A stretch of 52,517 bases of DNA from JAFNGF01 sp964567045 (GTDB lineage: Bacteria > Planctomycetota > Phycisphaerae > Sedimentisphaerales > Anaerobacaceae): contig CAZMLE010000024.1 of the NCBI GenBank assembly GCA_964567045.1, positions 1-52,517 of the forward strand. Direction: 5' to 3'. Below the pieces are notes generated by a model, which did not search any database, was not told where the DNA came from, and worked only from the letters and a program-made list of their open reading frames with translations. A program made the position numbers and the translations under genes. Of the stretch, positions 15,720-23,821 are shown one piece after another (position 1 is the stretch's first letter; each line of letters begins with the position of its first letter).

Positions 15720-18700
15720 AATCAGTAGCATCTGCAAAATTCAGATTAGCACTCGTACCGAGCACCACGTGGTCATTACCGTCAAACTCCAGGGCGCTGC
15801 CGTCATAGCCGGCCACGAACTTCGGATTGCCAACTGTCTTGCCGTGGATGGCTTTGCCGGAGCTGTCGTTTGTATTGCCGTCGAACCTCCACCAGCCGGC
15901 GAGATTATCCCCGCCCGGATCCGCTGCCGCAAGCAGCCAATCCTCTGCCATTACCTGAAGGTCTGGATAATCGACCACGCAATTGCCGCTCAAATCGGCA
16001 GAGGGTTTCTCAAGCGAAGGAAGGCATCTGGGCCGATAAAGGCGGATATCATCAAAGTATAAACTGCCCGTACCACCCGCCTTGGGATTGACTCTGTCAC
16101 CGACGCCAAGGTACATCTTCTTAATGCTCGCCAGGTTGACGCCGGCGTTGCTAAACTCTTTCAGGTCAACGTTCCACTCCTGCCACGTGTCTAACAGTAC
16201 CGCGTTAGGATCCTTATGCCTGACCACCGCACGCTTGCCCGTACCATCTTCCAGAGCCACGTACAACTGCTCCGCAGCGTTGCTGGTGATACCAATATCT
16301 TGCGACTGCCACTGACCCGTAACCGTGCCGGCAGTTGCAACATCGGAGAATATAGCCTCGCACGTCAAAGCCGGAATATTGCTTGTCAATGCTAAGCCTA
16401 TGTAGACCTCCGACTGCAATCCGATGCTCACAGGCTCGCCAAGCTGCGTCCAAGCCTTACCGTCGGACGAATGATAGGCCGTGAACGAACCGCCTAGGCC
16501 GCGCTCCAATTTCACCCAGTGTGGCGTGGTAATTCCACTTTGGTTCGCGTTGCCGCTCGTACCGCCGGCTGTGCCACGGTACTGCAAGGCCGCTCCATTA
16601 CCAGGCGTCATAACCACCATCGCGTGCGCCGAATTCGGGTCAAGTGTATCGCGAATCATTACACCGGCTTTCGCCCAACCGTCGGTGTTGCTGACGCTGA
16701 GTACCTTTACCTGGATGCTGCCGACGCCCGACAGCCGCCTGAAGGCGTAGTGGAACTCGTCGGAGGTGCCCGAGATGTCCTCGCCCGCAGCGGTCATTGT
16801 GTAGATACCCGTTCCTGCATCATAGCTGAAGCTGCCGACAGATCCGCGGTAGCCCCTGAACCACAACGTCAGTGCCTTAACAGCCTTTCTGGTCCAATCC
16901 TGTGGTGAGGCCCACTCTCGCTGGGTTTCCGAATAACGGGCTTTGCCGCCCGCTCCGGTGTTGTCGTAACCAAATGGCATTGACTGTCTGCCGCCATTAA
17001 CGATAGTTTGCTCTGCGAAGGGTGCCTGAGCGTAACCCACAGTTGAGCCGGTCCCGTTGCCGGCATAGCCGGGCGTCGGTTCGCTGAATCCCCATCCGTC
17101 CCGCCAGGTCTGGAATATCCTGCTGCCAACATCATCGGTATAGCCCTCAAAATCGTCCACAATAAGATAGTCGGCGAGGGTTATGCTCCAGACCTTGCCT
17201 TTGCTGATAGTCCCATCGGTATTAAACTCATCGATCCGCCAATAGTAAGTCTGGCCCCACTCCAGAGCGGCGGGGCTATAGCTGGCAGCAGACCGCCGAC
17301 CCCGATATATACCCGTCACATCAGATGTATCGGCGTCGCCGACCGCATCTTTGTCGGCACCCAAATACACGTCGTGCTGAGCTGCTTTATCACCTGGCGA
17401 CCAGCTAAGGGAACTCGCCTGTTCTATGTCGGGTACTGACCTATTAGCGGGCTTGGGGTCCCACGCCCCTGTTGTGTCACCTCTCATTGCCGCTCTGATC
17501 TGTTCTACTGTCAGTACCTTGTCATAAATGCGAACATCATCCATAAGGCCCCCATAGATAGCTCCGTATGTCGTGGTGCCATCTTGTGCCAGTACGTGCG
17601 GCATGCCGGTGTCTATGGTCCCCTTACTGCCTGAGATATCGCGCTGGTCCTGATATGCTCCATCAACGTAGAACTTCGCATAACCATCACGGTCGTGTGT
17701 CACACAAAGGTGATGCCATTCGCCGTCGGTGAGCGCTGGACCGGCCGGGTCATAGTCTGCCCGGGCGCCCCCTGCGACGTTCCAGTTCCACTGCCAGGTG
17801 TTACCGTTATCGGCTTGGGCCAGAACATACCCGGTGTTACCTCCGCTATCCCAGTTCTTGTTCGAGATGAACGCAGGGTCACTGGGGTTGCCGGTCCAAT
17901 TGACCCAGAGCAGCACGCTGAAATCAGTAGTTGCCCCGAAGTTCAAAGAGCCGCCGCTGCCCAGCACTACGTAATCATTAATGCCGTCAAACTTCAGGGC
18001 ATCGGCGTCAATCCCGGCCACAAACTGCGGGTCACCATAGAAGGTGCCATAATGGTCGTAGCCGGAGTAATCAACCGCAATAGCTGCGCCCTCGTCATCG
18101 AGCTTCCACCAGCCGACAAGATTAGGGTCAACAATGGCCGTAGCGGGTCTGGTTCTGAAACTCCAGACAGCGCCCGTGTGTTTGGTGGTCCCGCCAGCCT
18201 CAACCTCATCGATGCGCCAGTAGTAAGTGGTGTCGTTCGCAAGACCGGCGGGTTTATAGCTTGTTGTTGCCTGATTGGCTTTGAAGGTGCCGCCCGTACC
18301 ACCAGTCACAGCCGTCCGATCGGTTCCGAGATACACATCGTGCGTAATGGCTGTCGCACCTGCACCCCAGCCAAGGGTTATATCCGCGGCCACATATTTG
18401 GCGCCATCAGGAGGGCTGGGATTCTGGGCGGTTAAGGCCGTAGCCGTGAAACTCCAGACATCGCCTGTATGTATGGTAGTGCCGTCGGCTTCAACTTCGT
18501 CGACCCTCCAGTAGTAAGTTGTTCCCGGAACAATGCCGGGAGCGTGCCAGTACACCGTAGTCGTAACGGGCTGACGCCCTCTGAACTCGGCAGCGCCCGG
18601 TGTCGGGTTGGTGCCGAAGTACACATCGTGGAAGGCCGCACCCTCGCCCGCAGTCCACTGCAGCAGCGGCGTGATTACATTTTTCGCACCGTCAGGCGGG

Positions 18701-19458
18701 TTAGGATCCTCGGCCTTGACAAACGTGGGAGTGACGCCATTAAACAGGCCCTGTACTTGTGCTGCTGATAGTGTCCTGCTGTAGACGCGGGCCTCGTCAA
18801 TAGTGCCTGTCAGAAAGTCACTGGGGCCACCGGCATCCCACTCTTGCCCCAGCGACCAGAGGTCGCCCGCACTGAGGCTGAAACTCGCATTGTGGGTGCT
18901 TTCCAGCAGCCCATCGACGTAAATGTAGCCGGTGGGACCACTGCGCACATACGTCAGCATGTGCCATTGCCCATCGGTGACAACGGTCGTTCCATACCCC
19001 TCGAAGGTGCCCTCATACATGACCGCTACCTGGTTATCTATGCAGAAGAGGATGATGTTGCCCCTGGCAGCGGTATTAACGGAGAACCAGTCTGACTCAG
19101 TGGTATCGGTCGTCTTGACCCAGGCACTCATGGTGATGTCGTTGCCCTTAATATCGTCGGCGACGCCATCCATCGTCACGTAGTCATCGCCGTCAAGAAA
19201 CACAGCCTGGCCAAGCCAACCGCTGACGAACTCGGGGTCGCCACCGCGTGTTCCGTGGTTGCCGAGTCCAGACGAGTCCAGCAGATCACCGTCAAGCTTC
19301 CACCAACCACCGAGATTGGCAGCGTTGCCGATGCTCGCCAAAAACAGCCCCAGCACCAAAACGCACGAAACGGAGGACGGACGACGGAGAACGGAGGACG
19401 GATTGGTGTCTTCTGTCCTCTGTCTTCGTTTTCCCATTTTCCTCTGGTTGGTACGCAT
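15655..19458 (-). CDS. Giant secreted LamG/FN3-like/DUF1349-like protein, C-terminally truncated
   Basis: This is a predicted cell-surface or secreted carbohydrate-binding protein. ATG at 19,458 follows AGGAGG. Residues 11-32 are encoded by a dispersed repeat ('RRQRTEDTNPSS...'), then the signal core 'CVLVLGLFLASIGNA'. Domains in order: LamG ('NLGGWWKLDGDLLDSSG'), two FN3-like modules ('HDVYFGTNPTPGAAEF', 'TTYYWRVDEVE'), a second LamG ('VDPNLVGWWKLDDEG'), a third FN3-like module, a beta-sandwich starting 'VDDFEGYTDDVGSRIF' that is split by an inserted DUF1349-like domain ('AGVMIRDTLDPNSAHAM'), a dockerin-like motif ('SGNCVVDYPDLQVMAEDWL') and a third LamG. The last LamG breaks at about 15,673 and the frame ends five codons later in antisense rhodanese sequence. 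Confidence 0.85.
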   Translation of the reverse strand: MRTNQRKMGKRRQRTEDTNPSSVLRRPSSVSCVLVLGLFLASIGNAANLGGWWKLDGDLLDSSGLGNHGTRGGDPEFVSGWLGQAVFLDGDDYVTMDGVADDIKGNDITMSAWVKTTDTTESDWFSVNTAARGNIILFCIDNQVAVMYEGTFEGYGTTVVTDGQWHMLTYVRSGPTGYIYVDGLLESTHNASFSLSAGDLWSLGQEWDAGGPSDFLTGTIDEARVYSRTLSAAQVQGLFNGVTPTFVKAEDPNPPDGAKNVITPLLQWTAGEGAAFHDVYFGTNPTPGAAEFRGRQPVTTTVYWHAPGIVPGTTYYWRVDEVEADGTTIHTGDVWSFTATALTAQNPSPPDGAKYVAADITLGWGAGATAITHDVYLGTDRTAVTGGTGGTFKANQATTSYKPAGLANDTTYYWRIDEVEAGGTTKHTGAVWSFRTRPATAIVDPNLVGWWKLDDEGAAIAVDYSGYDHYGTFYGDPQFVAGIDADALKFDGINDYVVLGSGGSLNFGATTDFSVLLWVNWTGNPSDPAFISNKNWDSGGNTGYVLAQADNGNTWQWNWNVAGGARADYDPAGPALTDGEWHHLCVTHDRDGYAKFYVDGAYQDQRDISGSKGTIDTGMPHVLAQDGTTTYGAIYGGLMDDVRIYDKVLTVEQIRAAMRGDTTGAWDPKPANRSVPDIEQASSLSWSPGDKAAQHDVYLGADKDAVGDADTSDVTGIYRGRRSAASYSPAALEWGQTYYWRIDEFNTDGTISKGKVWSITLADYLIVDDFEGYTDDVGSRIFQTWRDGWGFSEPTPGYAGNGTGSTVGYAQAPFAEQTIVNGGRQSMPFGYDNTGAGGKARYSETQREWASPQDWTRKAVKALTLWFRGYRGSVGSFSYDAGTGIYTMTAAGEDISGTSDEFHYAFRRLSGVGSIQVKVLSVSNTDGWAKAGVMIRDTLDPNSAHAMVVMTPGNGAALQYRGTAGGTSGNANQSGITTPHWVKLERGLGGSFTAYHSSDGKAWTQLGEPVSIGLQSEVYIGLALTSNIPALTCEAIFSDVATAGTVTGQWQSQDIGITSNAAEQLYVALEDGTGKRAVVRHKDPNAVLLDTWQEWNVDLKEFSNAGVNLASIKKMYLGVGDRVNPKAGGTGSLYFDDIRLYRPRCLPSLEKPSADLSGNCVVDYPDLQVMAEDWLLAAADPGGDNLAGWWRFDGNTNDSSGKAIHGKTVGNPKFVAGYDGSALEFDGNDHVVLGTSANLNFADATDFSVALWVKTNGWQNDAHPPAR
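15668..15676. other. Breakpoint joining two truncated convergent genes
   Basis: Left of ~15,672 the plus strand encodes a rhodanese domain up to 'GAISVPVD'. Right of ~15,673 the minus strand encodes a LamG domain up to 'KTNGWQNDA'. Both domains are incomplete and abut without a spacer. This is a deletion/recombination junction or a misassembly. Confidence 0.75.
19369..19428 (-). repeat. RTED-type dispersed repeat inside a signal-peptide coding region
   Basis: On the minus strand the tract GACAGAGGACAGAAGACACC followed by CCGTCCTCCGTTCTCCGTC is near-identical to 1,621-1,686 and 19,681-19,740. Its two halves form an imperfect inverted repeat. Here it is in frame within the LamG gene start, between the initiator region and the hydrophobic core. 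Confidence 0.85.
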
Positions 19459-19598
19459 GGTAGTCCTCCTTCAAATGGCACATCCCGACCTCGACAAGTC
19501 GGGGCAACAAGAACACGTTAGAAAACTAAGAGCCGCATCCCTACACCTGTACCTGCGCCACCTGTGTCGCGGTAAACACAGGTGCAGGCACACGAGCA

Positions 19599-19628
19599 TT
19601 TATACCAGATTAGCCGCACTTTCATCAA
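19599..19628 (-). promoter_or_regulatory. Extended -10 promoter of the 19,458 LamG gene
   Basis: On the minus strand, TTGATG (19,623-19,628), 18 nt, then TATAAA (19,599-19,604) preceded by TGG. The 15-mer TAATCTGGTATAAAT is identical to the one at 49,176-49,190 upstream of a paralogous gene, at nearly the same distance from its start codon (about 140 nt). Confidence 0.7.
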
Positions 19629-19680
19629 GAAAAAACCTTGTGAGGGCTCATATTTTCTGGTCTTTCACCGCCGAAAAATC

Positions 19681-19740
19681 AGACGACAGAGGACAGAAGA
19701 CAGCAATCCGTCCTCCGTTCTCGGTCGTCCGTCCTCCGTT
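19681..19740 (+). repeat. RTED-type dispersed repeat
   Basis: The GACAGAGGACAGAAGACAGC tract followed by CCGTCCTCCGTTCTCGGTC is the third copy in the window. It lies in the spacer just downstream of the LamG gene that ends at 19,768. Confidence 0.85.
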
Positions 19741-19767
19741 GGATCCCCCGCGGTTAAACCTCGGAAG

Positions 19768-22485
19768 TCACGGCCACAGCAGCTCATCAAGCCACGCATC
19801 CGCCAGAATAGCGAAGTCCCGCAAGTCAACATGGTCATCTGCATCGAGATCGGCTGCAAGGTCAACGCCGATATCGAGCCACAGATTGGCCAATATGTCC
19901 ACATCAGCCGCGTCAACAACGCAGTTGCCGCTCAAGTCGGCAGCGGGCTTACCCATCGAAGGAACACATCTGCTCGGATACACCCGGATATCATCGATGA
20001 ATATCGTGCCCGTGCCGCCGGCCGTGGGACTTGTCCGGTTGCCCAGGCCAATATACATCTTCTTGACGGCAGCAAGATTCACGCCAGCAAATTGTGTCAG
20101 TTCAATGTTCCACTCCTGCCAGGCGGCTTTCTGATCAGCCTCCAAATCAGGATGGTTCACGACCTTAACATGGCCGGCATTATCTTCCACCGCCACATAC
20201 AGCTGTTCGGCGGCATTGGCAGAAGCACCATAGAAGTATAGCGTTAAGGCCTTGACATTGTTTATAGTCCAATCCTGTGGGACATTCCAGGTGCGTTCGG
20301 TCTCTGAATAGAGGCGGGTGCCGGTCGAACCATCATTTACATATCGAAGGGGCATCGACTGCCTGCCACCATGAACGATGGTTTGCTCAGCGAACGGAGC
20401 CTGCATGTAACCTACAGTCGAGCCGGTGCCGTTACCACCGGTGTGGGGTTCGGTATAGCCAAATCCGTCCAGCCAGGTCTGGAAGATTCTGCTGCCAACA
20501 TCGTCGGTGTAATCCTCAAAGTCATCCACCACGATAAAGTTGGCGGTTGTAAAGCTCCAGACGCTACCTTTCCAGGTATCAGCGGCATTTACCTCATCTA
20601 TTCGCCAGTAGTAAGTGCTGTTCCACGCCAGCGGTGCTTCGCTGGGCACGTAGCTATTAGCTTTAAGGTCCTGCTGGCCTCGATAGATACCTGCTGAGGC
20701 CGTAGTGGCATTCGCCACCGCAGCAGCGTCAGTGCCCAAGTACACATTATGCTTAACAGCCTTTTCGCCGGCCTTCCACCTGAGCGTCAGTGTGTGCTTG
20801 ACATCTGTGGCACCATTAGGTGGACTCGGGTTAAAGGCGCTTAATGGGAGCTGCAGCGCCCCCGCTGGAACTATCTGGCTGGACGTGGAAGGACTCTGCC
20901 AGTACAGTTGTGCCACCGCATCGCCGCCATTCTCATAGAACTCCACTCGAATAGCGTATAGCTGACCAGCGACAAGGTTAACAGCCGCGCTGCTATGCAT
21001 TGTTGCCGACTGATCTATCCAACTACCAATGATCAGCACGTCGTTCAGCCATACCCGGATTCCGTCGTCACTATTGCTGGTAAACGTGTAAGGCTCGGAG
21101 TATAGCGCCTCCAACGCGCCGGTCCACCTGACCGAAAATTGATCAGCATTGACCACAGCGTCCGGGGAAACACTGCCCCAGTTGAAATCGACTTTAGGGT
21201 CTATTCGAACCAGCACTGGAGCACCAGCGACATTCATGTTGTTGAAGTAGTATCCTCTGATGCCGGCGTTGGCCCCGATGGTGGTAAAGCTCCAGACCTT
21301 GCCCGGATATTTGGCACCCCCAGAGTCGTATTCATCGATCCTCCAATAGTAAGTGGTATCCTGTACAAGTGTTCCGGGGTCATAGGTTGCCTTTGTCTGC
21401 TGGCTGCTTTTCAGTGTGCCGCCCGTACCATTAGCCACAGCAGTCTGGTCGGTGCCAAAGTACACGTCGTGCTTAATGCCGGTGGCGCCTGCAGACCAAC
21501 TAAGGTCAGCATTGGTGGCGACCCACTTGGCTTTATCAGCCGGGTTTGGGTTATAGGCGGTCAATGGCGCTGCGGTGAAGCTCCAGACGTCGCCTTTGTG
21601 GATTGTAACGCCGTCAATCTCGACCTCATCGACCCGCCAATAATAGGTGCCTCCTGGAGTAAGACCAGGAGTGTGGAAGTACATTGTCTGCAACAAGGGC
21701 AGGCGAGCCTTGTACTCGGCCGCTCCTGGCGTTGGGTTAGTTCCGAAGTACACATCGTGGAAGGCCGCAGTAACTCCTGCTGTCCACTTAACGAGCGGTA
21801 CAGTTACATCTTTGGCCTGATCAACTGGATTGGGATCATAGGCTTTTGTCGGCCCGTTATCGATTACGGCGGTGACCAGCGTACCGCCGACATGCGAGGA
21901 TACGGCCAAGCCGATGTAAAGTTTCGTGGGCGCGGTGGGGTCGGTTGCAATATACTGCACCGTCCAAGTTTTGCCGTCAGGCGAATGGTAGCCGGTAAAC
22001 GTGCTGCCGCTGCGCGTCAACTTGACCCAATAAGGCGCGGTCATCGCACCGCTGCTGGCATCGTCCGAGCTGCCGTTGGTAGCCGCCCGCCCTTGAAAGC
22101 TGACGCCGTGGTTCCCACCGGGCGTATTTGTCGTTACCGCCATGAGCACGTATTTGGAACCAGGAGTGAGTGTCTCGCGCATCATCACGCCGGCCTTAGA
22201 CCACTCGTTCACCGCAGGCTCTATGCTGACGATACGGGCGACCAACTCTCCGTTACCCACCAGAGGCTTATACACATAGTGGAACTGGTCAGCAGTACCT
22301 CCAATACCTGTGCCGTCCGCTTGAATCGTCCAGGTCTGCGTGGTGCTATCGTAATGGGCGCTGCCGGCTGCCACAGGCCCGCCGATATCTTGGCTTGACC
22401 ATCCTGATGGCAACTGAGCCGAGACGTTGCCAGGCAGGCCCAGTATTAAGACAGGATAAAATAAACAAATGAATTTCCTCCACAT
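19768..22485 (-). CDS. Giant secreted DUF1349-like/FN3-like/PA14/dockerin-like protein
   Basis: ATG at 22,485 follows GAGGAG 7 nt upstream and encodes a signal peptide (MWRKFICLFYPVLILGLPGNVSA); an earlier ATG at 22,539 lacks this support. The 905 residues contain a DUF1349-like domain (about 25-215, 'WSKAGVMMRETLTPGSKYV'), two FN3-like modules ('HDVYFGTNPTPGAAEY', 'GGTYYWRVDEVE'), a PA14 domain (about 435-550, 'YTFTSNSDDGIRVWLNDVLI'), a third FN3-like module, an intact 'VDDFEDYTDDVGSRIF' beta-sandwich and a C-terminal dockerin-like pair with Asp-rich loops ('LDADDHVDLRDFAILADAWL') ending LLWP. Such modules bind glycans or calcium. Likely surface or secreted; no catalytic domain is seen. Confidence 0.88.
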   Translation of the reverse strand: MWRKFICLFYPVLILGLPGNVSAQLPSGWSSQDIGGPVAAGSAHYDSTTQTWTIQADGTGIGGTADQFHYVYKPLVGNGELVARIVSIEPAVNEWSKAGVMMRETLTPGSKYVLMAVTTNTPGGNHGVSFQGRAATNGSSDDASSGAMTAPYWVKLTRSGSTFTGYHSPDGKTWTVQYIATDPTAPTKLYIGLAVSSHVGGTLVTAVIDNGPTKAYDPNPVDQAKDVTVPLVKWTAGVTAAFHDVYFGTNPTPGAAEYKARLPLLQTMYFHTPGLTPGGTYYWRVDEVEIDGVTIHKGDVWSFTAAPLTAYNPNPADKAKWVATNADLSWSAGATGIKHDVYFGTDQTAVANGTGGTLKSSQQTKATYDPGTLVQDTTYYWRIDEYDSGGAKYPGKVWSFTTIGANAGIRGYYFNNMNVAGAPVLVRIDPKVDFNWGSVSPDAVVNADQFSVRWTGALEALYSEPYTFTSNSDDGIRVWLNDVLIIGSWIDQSATMHSSAAVNLVAGQLYAIRVEFYENGGDAVAQLYWQSPSTSSQIVPAGALQLPLSAFNPSPPNGATDVKHTLTLRWKAGEKAVKHNVYLGTDAAAVANATTASAGIYRGQQDLKANSYVPSEAPLAWNSTYYWRIDEVNAADTWKGSVWSFTTANFIVVDDFEDYTDDVGSRIFQTWLDGFGYTEPHTGGNGTGSTVGYMQAPFAEQTIVHGGRQSMPLRYVNDGSTGTRLYSETERTWNVPQDWTINNVKALTLYFYGASANAAEQLYVAVEDNAGHVKVVNHPDLEADQKAAWQEWNIELTQFAGVNLAAVKKMYIGLGNRTSPTAGGTGTIFIDDIRVYPSRCVPSMGKPAADLSGNCVVDAADVDILANLWLDIGVDLAADLDADDHVDLRDFAILADAWLDELLWP

Positions 22486-22547
22486 AATATTGCTCCTCGA
22501 AATTGTAAAGCTACGAGAACTAAAGTCCGCACGTGTCACTGGATTTA

Positions 22548-22576
22548 CTTATACCAAATGGCCCCTTCGATTTCAA
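22548..22576 (-). promoter_or_regulatory. Extended -10 promoter of the 22,485 gene
   Basis: On the minus strand, TTGAAA (22,571-22,576), 17 nt, then TATAAG (22,548-22,553) preceded by TGG. The core TGGTATAA is shared with the promoters at 19,599 and 49,184. It predicts a 5' untranslated region of about 55 nt. Confidence 0.65.
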
Positions 22577-22759
22577 GATGGAACCTTTGTTCTTGGCTCA
22601 ATATCGCCTTTTCTGTGCAAAACATTCGCAGATCAGAATCAGCAACAATATGCCATAATGTCCCTCTGCGAAAGAACTTATGGCATCGGTGGAATTGCAT
22701 TATTGGAGAATACAGGTGTATCGCCTGCGCAAAAATTGTTCTCTTTTCCCAAAGACGGC

Positions 22760-22788
22760 TTTACTTTCCTTTTTCCTTATGCTACCAT
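22760..22788 (+). promoter_or_regulatory. Candidate promoter of the PEP-CTERM operon
   Basis: TTTACT (22,760-22,765), 17 nt, TACCAT (22,783-22,788) with TG one base upstream of the -10. This is a weaker match than the facing promoter. It lies about 100 nt before the PEP-CTERM gene. Confidence 0.35.
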
Positions 22789-22891
22789 AGGCAGTAAGTG
22801 AAGGTGGGGAATTTGGGGTATTTGAAATCCCCGGTTCATCGGGGCAGAAAAGTACGTGCGCACGGTAAGAGGACTTTAGGAGGAGTTGAAG

Positions 22892-23821
22892 ATGAGAAGG
22901 TTGAGTTTGGTTGCTTTTTTGGTCAGTTTCTTAAGCAGCGGTGTGTTCGCATCCAATGACTGGGTAAGTTACGTAGGCAACTGGACGGACCCCGCTGGCT
23001 GGAGCGAAGGTCGGCCTCCAAGCGGCGCCGAAGAGGTCAAGGTGAGGGGACAAGAGGCAGTATGTACCTTGAACACCAGCACCGGAGATTGGGGTGTCGG
23101 TCAGAGGATGAGAGTGTACGAGGCAGCAAGATTAATAATTGAAGATGGAGCAGAGCTCCTCGGCACGGGTTGGATGCGTGTCGGTGCCACCAACCCCGGC
23201 TACCTGGTGCAGACAGGAGGGCTCTTACGTCTCACGGAAGGTAAGGACACCGCCAAGCTCGGAGTGGGAGATCAGGCAGGTTCTGATGGCTTCTATACCA
23301 TCAGCGGCGGCAGTCTTACATACTCCGGAGAAGGGGGCGACCTGCTCATAGGAGCCCGAGGTGGCCGAGGAACGTTTGCCATAGTCGGCGCCGAACCTTC
23401 AATTGCGATGAATAACCTGTATGTCGGAAACCAGGCCGGCGCTTCCGGTACTCTCGAATTTCAGATTGGTGCCGCTGGTGTAAGTCCGATTAACCTTGCA
23501 GGTACTGCTTACCTTGATCCAGAGGGCGCGGACACCGTGGCGGCTCTAATTCTTAGTCTGATTGACGCACCTCCGGTCGAGAAAGATATTGCTCTGATTA
23601 TCGGTACTATTAATGGCACTTTCGACACGGTCAATGGCGCCCCTGCAACAGAAGGCGCTTCAGTGGCTCTGAGTTTTGCTGGAAGTGATTACTTGTACAC
23701 CTTAACCTATGCAAATGGCGTTGCGCTGCAATGGGTGCCGGAACCAGCTACACTGTTGTTGTTTGGCCTTGGTAGCTTGATTGTTGCAGCTCGAAAACCA
23801 CGCTCTAAGAAATCGTTATGA
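22892..23821 (+). CDS. PEP-CTERM protein with autotransporter-like strand repeats
   Basis: ATG at 22,892 follows AGGAGGAG and gives 309 residues. The N-terminus is a signal peptide (MRRLSLVAFLVSFLSSGVFA). The body has glycine-rich repeats such as 'GWMRVGATNPGYLVQTGG' and 'LLIGARGGRGTFAI', similar to the strand-repeat region of the next protein. The C-terminus is a textbook PEP-CTERM signal: 'VPEPATLLLFGLGSLIVAARKPRSKK', i.e. PEP motif, hydrophobic helix and basic tail, recognised by an exosortase. No exosortase gene is in the window. The stop codon overlaps the next start (ATGA), so the two genes are translationally coupled. Confidence 0.88.
   Translation: MRRLSLVAFLVSFLSSGVFASNDWVSYVGNWTDPAGWSEGRPPSGAEEVKVRGQEAVCTLNTSTGDWGVGQRMRVYEAARLIIEDGAELLGTGWMRVGATNPGYLVQTGGLLRLTEGKDTAKLGVGDQAGSDGFYTISGGSLTYSGEGGDLLIGARGGRGTFAIVGAEPSIAMNNLYVGNQAGASGTLEFQIGAAGVSPINLAGTAYLDPEGADTVAALILSLIDAPPVEKDIALIIGTINGTFDTVNGAPATEGASVALSFAGSDYLYTLTYANGVALQWVPEPATLLLFGLGSLIVAARKPRSKKSL

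Larger units (their letters stand above)
19459..19767. other. Spacer between two minus-strand LamG genes
   Basis: It holds no gene. It carries a CCCGAC...GTCGGG hairpin (about 19,485-19,503), a 9-bp stem CACCTGTGT/ACACAGGTG (19,559-19,584) in the predicted 5' untranslated region, a promoter (19,599-19,628), and an RTED-type repeat (19,681-19,740) just after the upstream gene's stop. Confidence 0.75.
22486..22891. other. Divergent intergenic region
   Basis: This region separates two outward-facing gene sets. It contains a minus-strand promoter (22,548-22,576) and a weaker plus-strand candidate (22,760-22,788). No gene is supported; frames across it lack family features. Confidence 0.7.

Noticed and set aside
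17695..18435. Open frames on the plus strand opposite the LamG genes, including 21,139-22,398
   Set aside because: Antisense to well-supported multi-domain genes; their products show no domain and only reflect GC-rich third positions.
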